Shown here: piece by piece, positions 52,298 to 60,581 of the stretch
Layout of the letters: each line of letters begins with the position of its first letter
How positions within the stretch are numbered: the stretch's first letter is position 1
Assembly (NCBI GenBank): GCA_965216105.1
Contig: OZ244147.1
Span: 3,038,001 to 3,102,000, forward strand
Direction of reading: 5' to 3'
DNA: 64,000 nucleotides
DNA from: JAALLB01 sp017643495
GTDB taxonomy: Bacteria; Pseudomonadota; Alphaproteobacteria; Rhizobiales; Rhizobiaceae
Translations under genes and position numbers: made by a program
Notes under the pieces: generated by a model
What the model saw: only the letters and a program-made list of their open reading frames with translations
Databases searched by the model: none
Told to the model about the DNA's origin: nothing

Positions 52298-53140
52298 ATG
52301 ACATTCAGAAAAACCCTGCTGGCTGCTACAGCACTGGCCAGCGCATTCACCTTCCTGCCAACCGCCTCCCCCCTTACCGGTGTTGCCGCGGCCAATGCCA
52401 AACTGTTCTGTTCAAATGACGGCGGACGCTTCAACGAATGGAAGGCAGCTTTCAAGAAGGAATATGCAGGGCGCTACAAGAAATCGACGCTCAACAAGCT
52501 TGACGGCATCAAGTACGACACTTCGGTGATCAAGCTCGACCGCAACAACAAGAAAAGTTTCAAGGGCACATTTGAGAGCTTTTATGACCGGCGTTCGCGC
52601 GGCGTTGCCCCGCTGGCACGCAAGAAATGGAAACAATACAAGCAGTATTTTGACCGGGCAGAACGGGAATTCGGTGTTCCTGCCGAGTTGATCCTGTCGA
52701 TCTGGGGTCTGGAAACAGCCTTTGGGCGTTATTCAGGCAACAAGAACATTCTGCAATCCACCGCCACGCTGGCTTATGACTGCCGCAGGTCGGAATCACT
52801 TTTCTTCCCGCAGATGATTGCAGCTATGGAAGTGATCGACCGGGGACTGATCGACCTTTCAAAACGCAAGGGCGCATGGGCCGGTGAAATCGGCCAGACA
52901 CAATTCCTGTCTGCACGGTTTCTGGAAGGTGCAACCGATTATGATGGCGGTGGCGTTGATGTTTTCAACTCACCACCGGACGTAATCGGTTCAACGGCGA
53001 AATGGTTCAAGGTTCACGGCTGGCGGCGCGGCCAGGATTATGGTGAAGGAACGGCCAACTATCGCATCATTATGCAGTGGAACCGTGCAACCAATTACCA
53101 ACGCACAATCCCGCGCCTTGCCAAGGAAATCCGCGGGTAA
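52298..53140 (+). CDS. Lytic murein transglycosylase (MltB family)
   Basis: 280 aa. Signal peptide FRKTLLAATALASAFTFLPTA; catalytic Glu139 in LSIWGLETAFGRYSG; GEIGQTQFLSARFLEGATDYDGGG matches the SLT_2 substrate groove. Cleaves peptidoglycan glycan strands in the periplasm. Shorter than E. coli MltB and without a lipobox, as in many alphaproteobacteria. Confidence 0.9.
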   Translation: MTFRKTLLAATALASAFTFLPTASPLTGVAAANAKLFCSNDGGRFNEWKAAFKKEYAGRYKKSTLNKLDGIKYDTSVIKLDRNNKKSFKGTFESFYDRRSRGVAPLARKKWKQYKQYFDRAEREFGVPAELILSIWGLETAFGRYSGNKNILQSTATLAYDCRRSESLFFPQMIAAMEVIDRGLIDLSKRKGAWAGEIGQTQFLSARFLEGATDYDGGGVDVFNSPPDVIGSTAKWFKVHGWRRGQDYGEGTANYRIIMQWNRATNYQRTIPRLAKEIRG

Positions 53141-53156
53141 GCAGCGGACACAATAG

Positions 53157-53181
53157 GGGCAGGTAAAACCCGTACCTGCCC
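53157..53181. terminator. Hairpin between convergent mltB-like and ilvE-like genes
   Basis: GGGCAGGTA (53157-53165) and TACCTGCCC (53173-53181), 9-bp perfect stem, 7-nt loop. It is followed by an A-run rather than T-run on the plus strand. Confidence 0.5.
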
Positions 53182-53231
53182 TAAAAAACCCTGTTGCTGT
53201 CAATTACCTGATCAGAAACAACCCGATTGCG

Positions 53232-54092
53232 TCAGGCTCCGGCCCATTCCCAGTACAGGTCACGGGCACGGGTGGTGGCCTTGCCGATTTCGTATTCACG
53301 GTCATCGAACTGTACGGCAGGCGAAACCTTGGAGTAGTTTCCGGTAAGGAAAACCTCGTCGGCCTGACGAAAATCATCCAGCGTCAGTACGGTTTCATGG
53401 ACGCTCTCTCCGACATCCCGCAACAGCTTGATGACCCGGGCGCGCGTGATACCCGCCAGAAAGGTTCCGTTCGCAACGGGCGTGAAGTATTCTCCGCCAC
53501 GCACCATGAAGATGTTTGACGTTGCAGTTTCGGCAACATTACCCAACTGATCGCAACAGATCGCATTCTTGAAGCCTTTCGACTGGGCCTCCTTCAACAT
53601 CCGGGCATTGTTGGGATAAAGACAGCCTGCCTTGGCATTGACGGTTGCACTGGCAAGTGTCGGCCGCACAAACCGGGTGGTCGTCAGGGTGGTGCCGACA
53701 AATGGCGGCATGGCCGCTTCTTCAATGCACAAGGCAAATGCCGTTGAAGCAGGATCGGCATCCACGGTCATGTCACCAGCCTCGCGGGACCAGCACATGG
53801 GTCGAATATAGAGCGCCGTCTTGCCATCAAACTTTTTCACGCCTTCCTGGGCAAGCTCGAGTATTTTCCCGGTTTCAACCGCCTCGTCCATGCCAAGTGC
53901 GCGGGTTGAATGGTTCACCCGCTTGCAATGCAGGTCAAGGTCCGGTGATACACCGTCAAAATGGCGGGCCCCGTCAAATACCAGCGTACCAAGCCAGGTT
54001 CCATGGTCCGCCGAACCCATGATCGGGACATTGCCTTCGTGCCAGTCGCCCTCGTACCAAGTCCATATCTTGCGGTTTGGATTCATACTCAT
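53232..54092 (-). CDS. ilvE: Branched-chain amino-acid aminotransferase
   Basis: 286 aa from ATG 54092 (54086 and 54125 are other candidates). Fold-type IV PLP enzyme: Lys in VNAKAGCLYPNN, Glu in NVAETATSNIFMV, start WTWYEGDWHEGNVPIM typical of the IlvE group in Rhizobiales. Last step in leucine, isoleucine and valine synthesis. Confidence 0.9.
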   Translation of the reverse strand: MSMNPNRKIWTWYEGDWHEGNVPIMGSADHGTWLGTLVFDGARHFDGVSPDLDLHCKRVNHSTRALGMDEAVETGKILELAQEGVKKFDGKTALYIRPMCWSREAGDMTVDADPASTAFALCIEEAAMPPFVGTTLTTTRFVRPTLASATVNAKAGCLYPNNARMLKEAQSKGFKNAICCDQLGNVAETATSNIFMVRGGEYFTPVANGTFLAGITRARVIKLLRDVGESVHETVLTLDDFRQADEVFLTGNYSKVSPAVQFDDREYEIGKATTRARDLYWEWAGA

Positions 54093-54153
54093 GTTCTTGC
54101 CGTCTCCGGATTGTGACTTTGTCATGGGATGTGCTTCAACACCGGACATGACT

Positions 54154-54180
54154 GGAGCCGGAAAACAATTTCCCGGCTCC
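54154..54180. terminator. Hairpin between the cyclase and ilvE genes
   Basis: GGAGCCGG (54154-54161) pairs with CCGGCTCC (54173-54180). Eight-bp stem, 11-nt loop, on the minus strand after the cyclase stop; no T-run. Confidence 0.45.
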
Positions 54181-54219
54181 CTTCCCTAAGGATTTACAGC
54201 CAATTGCTCAAGTCATTCA

Positions 54220-55044
54220 TCACACGAGGGCAAATATTCTGGCCGGGCCTCCGGTTCCCCGCTTGTGACTGGGCGCCCCGACCACCAGCGTTGCCCCCTT
54301 GTCAGGCACGTTTTCAAGATTTGCCAGGTTTTCGATACCCCAGCGATTTTGCGGCAACCAGGCATAGTGCGTAGCAAAATCACCGGACATGCCGTGATCC
54401 AGTGACAATGTATCAACAGCAATGCCGGATGCCGTGGTTTCTTCCAGCAACATTTGTGCTGCCTCTACATGGAAACCCGGGAAATGCATCTTGCCATCAG
54501 CATCCGGATTTCGAAACTTTTCGGTACCCATGTGCTTGCCCCAACCAGACAGCATGGCAACACACGCCTTTTCCGGTATCGGACCGTTTTTCGATATCCA
54601 TGCCTTGATGTCACCGGGGGTCACCTGCGCATCGTCATCACGCGCCACGGTTTCCCGGATATCAATCACACACAGGGGCACCACCAGGTTTTCGACAGGG
54701 ATCTCATCGACCGATTGACCGTCTGCTGAAAAGTGAAGCGGGGCGTCCATGTGGGTGCCGGTATGCTCATTAACCGACAGTTCAAACAGGTTGAACCCGT
54801 GCTCATCAAACTTGAATTTCTGGTCATACTTGATGCCGGGCTCACCAAAATAGGTAGGGAATTGCTCGTCATAGGCATAGGTCATGTCTTCGACCTTCGA
54901 GTGTCCGGCTGCCAATGCTGCGGGCGCCACCGTACTTGCCGCCAGGGCTGCGCCTCCCACCATGGCTGCCCCGGATACCCGAAACAGGTCACGGCGTGAC
55001 AACATTCTCTCCTTGACCGAGTTCATTACACAAATGTCACACAT
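54220..55044 (-). CDS. Tat-exported cyclase/kynurenine-formamidase-family hydrolase
   Basis: 274 aa. Twin-arginine signal SRRDLFRVSG at residues 16-25 followed by a long Ala-rich core ending ALA-AGHS. Metal motif of the Cyclase family (PF04199) HTGTHMDAPLHF at 94-105 and a second DHGMSGDFATHYAWL. Hydrolyses an unknown amide or lactone in the periplasm, probably with metals loaded in the cytoplasm before Tat export. Confidence 0.87.
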   Translation of the reverse strand: MCDICVMNSVKERMLSRRDLFRVSGAAMVGGAALAASTVAPAALAAGHSKVEDMTYAYDEQFPTYFGEPGIKYDQKFKFDEHGFNLFELSVNEHTGTHMDAPLHFSADGQSVDEIPVENLVVPLCVIDIRETVARDDDAQVTPGDIKAWISKNGPIPEKACVAMLSGWGKHMGTEKFRNPDADGKMHFPGFHVEAAQMLLEETTASGIAVDTLSLDHGMSGDFATHYAWLPQNRWGIENLANLENVPDKGATLVVGAPSHKRGTGGPARIFALV

Positions 55045-55184
55045 GCATTCTCTCCCGTCTTGTTGTTCACAAGAACAATAACCCGGACCTGTATGACATC
55101 GTCAAGTTTGGCAGGATCAACAATGCAATTGCAAACGCTCGCAAGTCCGTTGAAGCATGCGCATAATCCGGCAAGAGACAGGGA

Positions 55185-56681
55185 TCAGACCTGCACTCCC
55201 ATCCGCAGCCCGCCCCAGTGGCGCCCGCGTACATATATCGGCACAGAGAGATCTTTCATCAGCGCAAACTGTCCACCTCCCATGTCCCGGCGATAGGTCT
55301 GCATGAGAAACGGCTTGGTATTGCGACCCGCAGCCGCGCCGGTACGGTCATTGAAGATGCGGCGGTTTCTGCAATTTGCAGCATTCCAGACAGGGTCATC
55401 ACCCTGCGGGTGGGAGTAGATGTTGTTGTGGGTCGGCAGATAACCATTGCGGTCAACACAGGCTGCAAAAACAACCCGTGAATGGGCATCACGTGCGAGC
55501 TCCTGGACAGGTGGCAGGATTTCGTCTGTGAACCCGGTAAATGCAGTCATGTGCTGCTGGGGATCGGAGCCGGTTACCGGCACATAGTTTTCATCAAACA
55601 GCGCATTCATGGATATCCGTCCGGAACTTACTGCACTTTCAAACAGGTTTTCAATTTCACCCGCAGCCTGCATGCAAAGCTTGATGACCGGGGTGTCCCG
55701 CGTCTCGACGCCACTTTGTTCGACCAGCAGGATCATTTCCTCGCAGAACGACACCAGTTCATCGAACTTGTGAAAGGTCTCGTTCAGTGCCTTTGCGTTT
55801 TGTCCTGATTCACGGTTCAGCGACCTTGCCCGGTCAGCGACCTGCAGACAGGTCGCGGAATTGCGCTCAATCGGCTCGGAGATTTCCACGATGTGCCTGG
55901 TCATCTCGCTGACTTCGCCACTGAACTCGCGAAACTGCCTGATCTGGGTTTCTATCTCGTCCGTGCGGTTGACCGCTTCCACAGCTATCGAGTTGTTTGC
56001 TTCCGTATTGCCAACGAGAATGTCGAAAGTCTGCTTGAGACGGTCCAGTTGCTGGACAATGTTTTTCGAAACGCTCGATGTTTCCAGTGCCAGTTCACGA
56101 ATGGATTCCGCAATGACGGCAAAGCCCTTGCCTGCCTCGCCGGTATTGGCTGCCATGATCCCTGCATTGATTGCCAGAAACTGGGTTTCACTGGAAATCT
56201 TGGTAATCGATTGCGAGAAACCGTAAACCTCGTCGAGCTTGGCCTTTACACCGCCAAACTCTGCGTGGGTCCGTTCAGACGAACTGGCCATGGCCTGAAT
56301 GTCCTCAACGGATTTCGAAAACGTGCCCTCAATCGAAGAAACGGTGGTTTCGAGGCCGCCACCGACCCGCTCGGCGATCGCATTTGCCTCACTGGCCAGT
56401 GCAGCAATCCGGCTGTTCTGTTCGGATATGTGTTCAACAGAGGTAACGACTTCCTCAAAGGCCATCAATTGGTCCGTGAGATCGGACGAGACATCGCCAA
56501 CCGTTCCGGACATGTCCGCCACGTTGACGGAAAGCTCACCAATACTTCCGCCGATGCGGGCGACAACCTGCGGCAAGGCATTGTTGTCGACCGGTTCACT
56601 ACCCGGTGCCGGAACAGTTGCTTCCGGTTCGTCCGTTTCAGGCATTTCACCGATGTATTTCTCTGCAAGATTACCGGACAT
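55185..56681 (-). CDS. Cytoplasmic methyl-accepting chemotaxis protein with C-terminal sensor
   Basis: 498 aa with no membrane segment. Residues about 35-330 are coiled-coil signalling helices; the hairpin tip reads FLAINAGIMAANTGEAGKGFAVIAESIRELALETS, the MCP core that contacts CheA/CheW. The last 130 residues are a conserved PAS-like module (DRNGYLPTHNNIYSHPQ, CRNRRIFNDRTG, YRRDMGGGQF, PIYVRGRHWGGLRMG). The sensor lies after the signalling part, unlike classical receptors. Divergent from the 56775 gene. Confidence 0.9.
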   Translation of the reverse strand: MSGNLAEKYIGEMPETDEPEATVPAPGSEPVDNNALPQVVARIGGSIGELSVNVADMSGTVGDVSSDLTDQLMAFEEVVTSVEHISEQNSRIAALASEANAIAERVGGGLETTVSSIEGTFSKSVEDIQAMASSSERTHAEFGGVKAKLDEVYGFSQSITKISSETQFLAINAGIMAANTGEAGKGFAVIAESIRELALETSSVSKNIVQQLDRLKQTFDILVGNTEANNSIAVEAVNRTDEIETQIRQFREFSGEVSEMTRHIVEISEPIERNSATCLQVADRARSLNRESGQNAKALNETFHKFDELVSFCEEMILLVEQSGVETRDTPVIKLCMQAAGEIENLFESAVSSGRISMNALFDENYVPVTGSDPQQHMTAFTGFTDEILPPVQELARDAHSRVVFAACVDRNGYLPTHNNIYSHPQGDDPVWNAANCRNRRIFNDRTGAAAGRNTKPFLMQTYRRDMGGGQFALMKDLSVPIYVRGRHWGGLRMGVQV

Positions 56682-56774
56682 GCACCCACCTCAAATTCGG
56701 TTGTGTTTTTGGTCCATACCATCCAAAGTTTTCGCGAAACTGACCCCAGGCTTGCCAAAACGAGGAAAACCATC

Positions 56775-57173
56775 ATGGCTACACGAAAGCTCATCACCGA
56801 CGAGGAAGCATCACCGGAAGTTGCCGCCGTTTTTGACGACATACGAAAAACCAGAAATTCCGACTTCATAAACAATTTCTGGCGAGCATTGGCCCATGAC
56901 CCGGAACGGCTGAAAGCGGTATGGAATGATCTGAAAACCGTCATGGGGCCTGGCGAGATCGATCCCCTTACGAAAGAGATGATCTACATTGCAGTTTCTG
57001 TCGCCAACGGATGCTCCTACTGCATCCACTCGCACACCGCTGCTGCCAGGGCGAAGGGCATGAGCGACGCGCAACACAACGAACTGACAGCGATCATCGG
57101 GATGGCCGGCCAGACCAACCATCTGGTGACAAGTTTGCAAGTTCCGGTGGATGCGGTATTCAAGGCAGACTGA
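56775..57173 (+). CDS. AhpD-like carboxymuconolactone decarboxylase family protein
   Basis: 132 aa from ATG 56775 (GAGGAAA upstream). Core motif CSYCIHSHTAAAR with CxxC and the following His, and upstream Glu in LTKEMIYIAVSVANG; a redox-active alkylhydroperoxidase fold. The long frame upstream of it (from 55893) is antisense to the chemoreceptor gene. Twenty-one bp before the quinone oxidoreductase start. Confidence 0.88.
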   Translation: MATRKLITDEEASPEVAAVFDDIRKTRNSDFINNFWRALAHDPERLKAVWNDLKTVMGPGEIDPLTKEMIYIAVSVANGCSYCIHSHTAAARAKGMSDAQHNELTAIIGMAGQTNHLVTSLQVPVDAVFKAD

Positions 57174-57194
57174 AGCAAAGGAGGAATGACCACC

Positions 57195-58166
57195 ATGTAT
57201 GCAATGATCGCGGACGAAGCCGGAGGGCCGCAGGTTTTCAAGAAACAGGAAATCAAACTCGGCAAGCCGAGAAAAGGCCAGGCGCTGGTTCGTCATACCG
57301 CGATCGGCATGAACTTCATCGACATTTACCAACGCTCCGGCCTTTACCCTGCACCGGGTGGTTATCCTGCCATTCTTGGTTGTGAAGGTGCCGGCGTGGT
57401 TGAAGCCGTGGGTGCCGGGGTTGACGGACTGAAGGAAGGTGACCGGGTTGCCTATACCATTCCCGGCGGCTCATACTGTTCGCACCGGATGATTGCTGCC
57501 GACCGGCTGGTGAAGATCCCGGCCAAGGTTTCTGATGAGGTCGCAGCGGCATGCATGCTGAAAGGCCTGACAGCACATTACCTGATACATGATTGCTACA
57601 AGCCCAAGAAAGATGACACGGTGTTGGTGCACGCAGCAGCCGGCGGAGTGGGGCTGATTGCCGGACAATGGCTCAGTGCCAACGGCATTACAGCCATCGG
57701 CACGGCTGGTGGACCAGAAAAATGCAAGCTGGCAAAGGCTGCCGGATACGCGCATGTCATTGATTACAAGAAAGACGATTTTGTCGCTAAAACCATGCGG
57801 CTCACCAAAAAGCAGGGAGTAGCAGCAGTCTACGACTCTGTTGGCAAGGACACTTATCCCGGCTCTCTCGAAGTGCTCCGTGACTTCGGATATTTTGTAT
57901 CTTTCGGCCAGTCCTCGGGCATGGTCGAGGATTTCAAGCTGGCAGACCTTTCGGCGAACGGTTCACTGTTTGCAACACGTCCGACGCTGTTTCATTTCAT
58001 AAAGGGCGATGAACTCGGCAAGCGTTCACGCCAGCTTTTCCGGATGATCGCCAGCGACAAGATAGACATACAGGTGAACCAGACCTATCCGCTCAAGGAT
58101 GTCGCAAAGGCACACCGTGATCTCAATGCCCGAAAAACTACCGGACAGACCGTTCTGCTGCCCTGA
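57195..58166 (+). CDS. NADPH:quinone oxidoreductase (QOR family, zinc-independent MDR)
   Basis: 323 aa from ATG 57195, ten bases after AAAGGAGG; ATG 57186 is too close to the ribosome site. MDR fold with NFIDIYQRSGLYP, GCEGAGVVEAVG, nucleotide loop VHAAAGGVGLIAGQW. Zinc ligands are absent, as in quinone reductases. Reduces quinones or enones with NADPH. Confidence 0.92.
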   Translation: MYAMIADEAGGPQVFKKQEIKLGKPRKGQALVRHTAIGMNFIDIYQRSGLYPAPGGYPAILGCEGAGVVEAVGAGVDGLKEGDRVAYTIPGGSYCSHRMIAADRLVKIPAKVSDEVAAACMLKGLTAHYLIHDCYKPKKDDTVLVHAAAGGVGLIAGQWLSANGITAIGTAGGPEKCKLAKAAGYAHVIDYKKDDFVAKTMRLTKKQGVAAVYDSVGKDTYPGSLEVLRDFGYFVSFGQSSGMVEDFKLADLSANGSLFATRPTLFHFIKGDELGKRSRQLFRMIASDKIDIQVNQTYPLKDVAKAHRDLNARKTTGQTVLLP

Positions 58167-58189
58167 GCTGCGGAACAACGGATGAGTTG

Positions 58190-58212
58190 CCACGCCTCTC
58201 CTTGCGGCGTGG
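58190..58212. terminator. Hairpin between convergent quinone reductase and Xre genes
   Basis: CCACGCC (58190-58196) and GGCGTGG (58206-58212), 7-bp stem, 9-nt loop. Only scattered Ts follow. Confidence 0.45.
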
Positions 58213-58221
58213 TGGCCTGTT

Positions 58222-58446
58222 TCAGTCGTCGAGCTGTGTAACCTTTTCCCCGTCAAAATCCTTGACCCTCTTTTCAAGGGCATAGCACGCCAAACGGATA
58301 TATTTGGGTATCTGGACGGCTTTTCCGTCACGCTCGCCCTTTTCGTAATACTGGATCATCCGCTTGTTGAGGCCAAGGAGTTCCGCGGCCTCCTTCTGCT
58401 TCAAATCCATGCTTTTCCGCCATTGCCTGAATTGTTTTGGCTGCAT
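58222..58446 (-). CDS. Small Xre/Cro-type DNA-binding protein
   Basis: 74 aa from ATG 58446 (GGACGGAG six bases upstream); the frame extends over the operator region but is not supported there. Helix-turn-helix LKQKEAAELLGLNKRMIQYYEKGER fills residues about 14-40. Three near-identical palindromes lie 50-115 bp upstream, so it is probably an autoregulator that also controls the divergent small gene at 58623. Confidence 0.85.
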   Translation of the reverse strand: MQPKQFRQWRKSMDLKQKEAAELLGLNKRMIQYYEKGERDGKAVQIPKYIRLACYALEKRVKDFDGEKVTQLDD

Positions 58447-58495
58447 GATGCTCCGTCCGTAAAGTCCCACCAATCCCTGTCCTGCGCCACGAAAA

Positions 58496-58510
58496 GCGCA
58501 CAATGTGCGC
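58496..58510. promoter_or_regulatory. Xre operator candidate 1
   Basis: GCGCAC-aat-GTGCGC: perfect 6-bp arms, 3-bp centre. Confidence 0.75.
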
Positions 58511-58517
58511 CTAAACA

Positions 58518-58547
58518 TTGACAAAAGCGCACTTAGTGCGCTAAAGT
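58518..58547 (+). promoter_or_regulatory. Promoter toward the 48-aa gene, covered by operators
   Basis: TTGACA (58518-58523), 18 bp, TAAAGT (58542-58547). Operator 2 lies inside the spacer and operator 3 overlaps the -10 end. Confidence 0.55.
58527..58541. promoter_or_regulatory. Xre operator candidate 2
   Basis: GCGCAC-tta-GTGCGC: same arms as site 1, 31 bp away (about three helical turns). Confidence 0.75.
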
Positions 58548-58560
58548 GCACTCAGTGCAC
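58546..58560. promoter_or_regulatory. Xre operator candidate 3
   Basis: GTGCAC-tca-GTGCAC: one changed base per arm relative to sites 1 and 2, 19 bp from site 2. Confidence 0.7.
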
Positions 58561-58622
58561 CAGACAAGTCTCTACTATCCCAGCGATTTTGCCGGTGCAA
58601 TGTTTTTGGAAGGACAGAGTTA

Positions 58623-58769
58623 ATGCTGACACACCTCCTGTATGGCAGGGCGGCCCTGGGCCACCAATCGCCTGACCTGAAATCCCATGCAGAATTTTCC
58701 TGCAGGCTGTCCCGGTTGGGACAAAGCCTCGTTCAGGGATATCAAAACCTCAAGGCCCTGATAGGCTGA
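58623..58769 (+). CDS. Small hypothetical protein, 48 aa
   Basis: ATG with GGAAGGACAG upstream. The product begins MLTHLLYGRAALGH and has a basic, partly amphipathic sequence (CRLSRLGQSLVQGYQNLKAL). No family recognised and no clear transmembrane helix. It is the only candidate gene under the operator-covered promoter and is followed by a hairpin, so it could be the target of the Xre protein. Confidence 0.5.
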   Translation: MLTHLLYGRAALGHQSPDLKSHAEFSCRLSRLGQSLVQGYQNLKALIG

Positions 58770-58776
58770 TTTACAG

Positions 58777-58805
58777 GGCAGCAGCAACAACAATTTGCTG
58801 CTGCC
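58777..58805. terminator. Strong hairpin between the 48-aa gene and the HD-domain gene
   Basis: GGCAGCAGCAA (58777-58787) pairs perfectly with TTGCTGCTGCC (58795-58805), 7-nt loop. A T-rich stretch (TGTTTTTATT) starts about 15 bases later. Likely terminates convergent transcripts. Confidence 0.6.
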
Positions 58806-58838
58806 GACCCTGCCTCGTATTGTTTTTATTACCCTCCT

Positions 58839-59441
58839 TCAGGACACCAGTCCTCTTACCTCCCCTTCACACATGACCTTCGGGTCATAAGCCTTTCTGG
58901 AAAAGACCTCCCTCACCCTTGGTTCGAAATGCGATAGCGGAAGGGCATCATATTCAGGATCAAAACTCGACTGGTCCCAGCGTTCGCAAAAATCCGCACA
59001 TGTTTGGTAATACGGATGGCTGCTGTATTTCTGCCGCTCTTCCCGGTCCCAGCCATAATGATGTGCATAGTAAAGCATCTGGAAAATACCGTGATGCTCC
59101 ACGGTCCAGGCAACTTCGTCGCGCACGAAAGGCCGGATGATCTCTGCTGCAAACCGGTCATGGTTTTGCGGTGCCAGCCCGTCTCCGATATCATGAAGCA
59201 GGGCGGCAACGACCCAGTCGGTATCAGCCCCATCGCGTTCTGCCCGGCTGGCAGCCTGCAAGCCATGGTCAAGCCGGGTAATGTTGTAGCCCGCCATGCC
59301 CTCTTCACCCTGCATGCGCAACTCCCGCAGGATACGGTCTGCCGTCATTGACAGATGAGGCCTCTCAAGCTCGCGCAAAAGCATGTAGTCTTCCCGGGTG
59401 CCGTCCTTCATCCGGGCGAAGGAAACCTTGTCTTCCTGCAT
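58839..59441 (-). CDS. HD-domain protein, PhnZ-like (possible diiron oxygenase)
   Basis: 200 aa from ATG 59441 behind AAAAGGAA. HD-fold ligands: H59 (LDHGLQAA), H83-D84 (LLHDIGD), H94 (NHDRFA), H116 or H117 (VEHHGIF), D156 (ERWDQ). The extra His pair between HD and the last Asp is what sets the mixed-valence diiron oxygenases PhnZ and myo-inositol oxygenase apart from ordinary HD hydrolases. The Tyr-Glu pair seen in PhnZ before the first His is not evident. Divergent from agmatinase. Confidence 0.78.
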   Translation of the reverse strand: MQEDKVSFARMKDGTREDYMLLRELERPHLSMTADRILRELRMQGEEGMAGYNITRLDHGLQAASRAERDGADTDWVVAALLHDIGDGLAPQNHDRFAAEIIRPFVRDEVAWTVEHHGIFQMLYYAHHYGWDREERQKYSSHPYYQTCADFCERWDQSSFDPEYDALPLSHFEPRVREVFSRKAYDPKVMCEGEVRGLVS

Positions 59442-59549
59442 GCGAATTCCTTTTCTGTTGCCAGGAAAAGTGTGTAGCGGGTACAAGCGAAAATCAAGCA
59501 TGCGCACAGACTTGTCATGCGCTCACCATCGATTGAAGCGGGAAGATAC

Positions 59550-60500
59550 ATGAAAACCAAATCGGACAGCGATCAGGCAATCACCAAAAACGCCCTTCTG
59601 GGCAGTGGTCACGAGCCAACATTTTCCGGTGTCATGTCGTTCATGCGCCGCAAATACACCAAGGATATTGATGAAGCCGATCTCGTCATTCTGGGCATTC
59701 CGCTGGATACATCCGTAACCAACCGCCCGGGAGCCCGCTTCGGACCGGCGGCCATCCGCAAGGCTTCCTGCATTCTGGACCTTGATCCCCAGTATCCCTT
59801 TCACATGGACCCGTTCGAAACACTGGCCTGCGCCGATTACGGCGATGTGGCACTCAGCAGCAACAAGGTATGGGAAAACCCGGAACGCATAGAAACAGAA
59901 GCAAAGAACATTCTGGATAGCGGAGCCTATCTGCTCTCCCTTGGTGGTGACCATTATGTGACATGGCCGCTTCTCAAGGCCCATGCAGAACGGCACGGGC
60001 CACTGGCACTTGTACAGTTTGATGCACACCAGGACACCTGGGAAGATCATGGCGAGGAAATCGACCACGGGACGTTTGTCACGCGGGCCGTTCGTGAAGG
60101 GATCATCGACCCGGAACGCTCGATCCAGATCGGGATACGGACCCATGCGCCGGAAGATTACGGCATCGAAATCATCTATGGCGACGAAGTGGAGGAACTG
60201 AGCAGCGAGGAAATCGCCCAGCAGATCAAGGAGCGGACAGGCAGTGGCCCGGTTTATGTAACCTTCGACATTGACTGCCTTGACCCGGCTTTTGCGCCGG
60301 GTACGGGAACCCCGGTTTCCGGCGGGCCGACCTCGGCAAAGATGCTGGCCGTCCTGCGCAAGCTCGGCAGCCTCGACATTGTCGGCTCCGATGTTGTTGA
60401 AGTTGCCCCTGCCTATGACCATGCAGAGGTGACTGCCATTGCAGGATCGACGGTTGCCATGTACATGCTGTGTCTCCAGGCCGAGAAAAAAGCCGACTAG
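59550..60500 (+). CDS. speB: Agmatinase (ureohydrolase)
   Basis: 316 aa from ATG 59550 (GGGAAG upstream); ATG 59517 is possible but has no ribosome site. Mn ligands in GGDHYVTWP, FDAHQDTWED and TFDIDCLDPAFAPG. Hydrolyses agmatine (or a guanidino acid) to urea and an amine. Family covers agmatinase and guanidinobutyrase; the former is preferred by pattern only. Confidence 0.88.
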   Translation: MKTKSDSDQAITKNALLGSGHEPTFSGVMSFMRRKYTKDIDEADLVILGIPLDTSVTNRPGARFGPAAIRKASCILDLDPQYPFHMDPFETLACADYGDVALSSNKVWENPERIETEAKNILDSGAYLLSLGGDHYVTWPLLKAHAERHGPLALVQFDAHQDTWEDHGEEIDHGTFVTRAVREGIIDPERSIQIGIRTHAPEDYGIEIIYGDEVEELSSEEIAQQIKERTGSGPVYVTFDIDCLDPAFAPGTGTPVSGGPTSAKMLAVLRKLGSLDIVGSDVVEVAPAYDHAEVTAIAGSTVAMYMLCLQAEKKAD

Positions 60501-60581
60501 ATTTTCGGATAAGCCCGATCTGACCGGCTGGCCGGAAGCTCACCTGACTGAACCAACACGATTTGTAAAAGTACCAGAACC

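Noticed and set aside
55893..56774. 426-codon frame that ends with the AhpD-like gene
   Set aside because: Only the last 132 codons (from 56775) encode the family; the earlier part is antisense to the chemoreceptor gene.
58496..58560. Short repeats as a CRISPR array
   Set aside because: Each is a 15-bp palindrome with 4-16 bp gaps and only three copies; this is an operator arrangement, and no cas genes are present.
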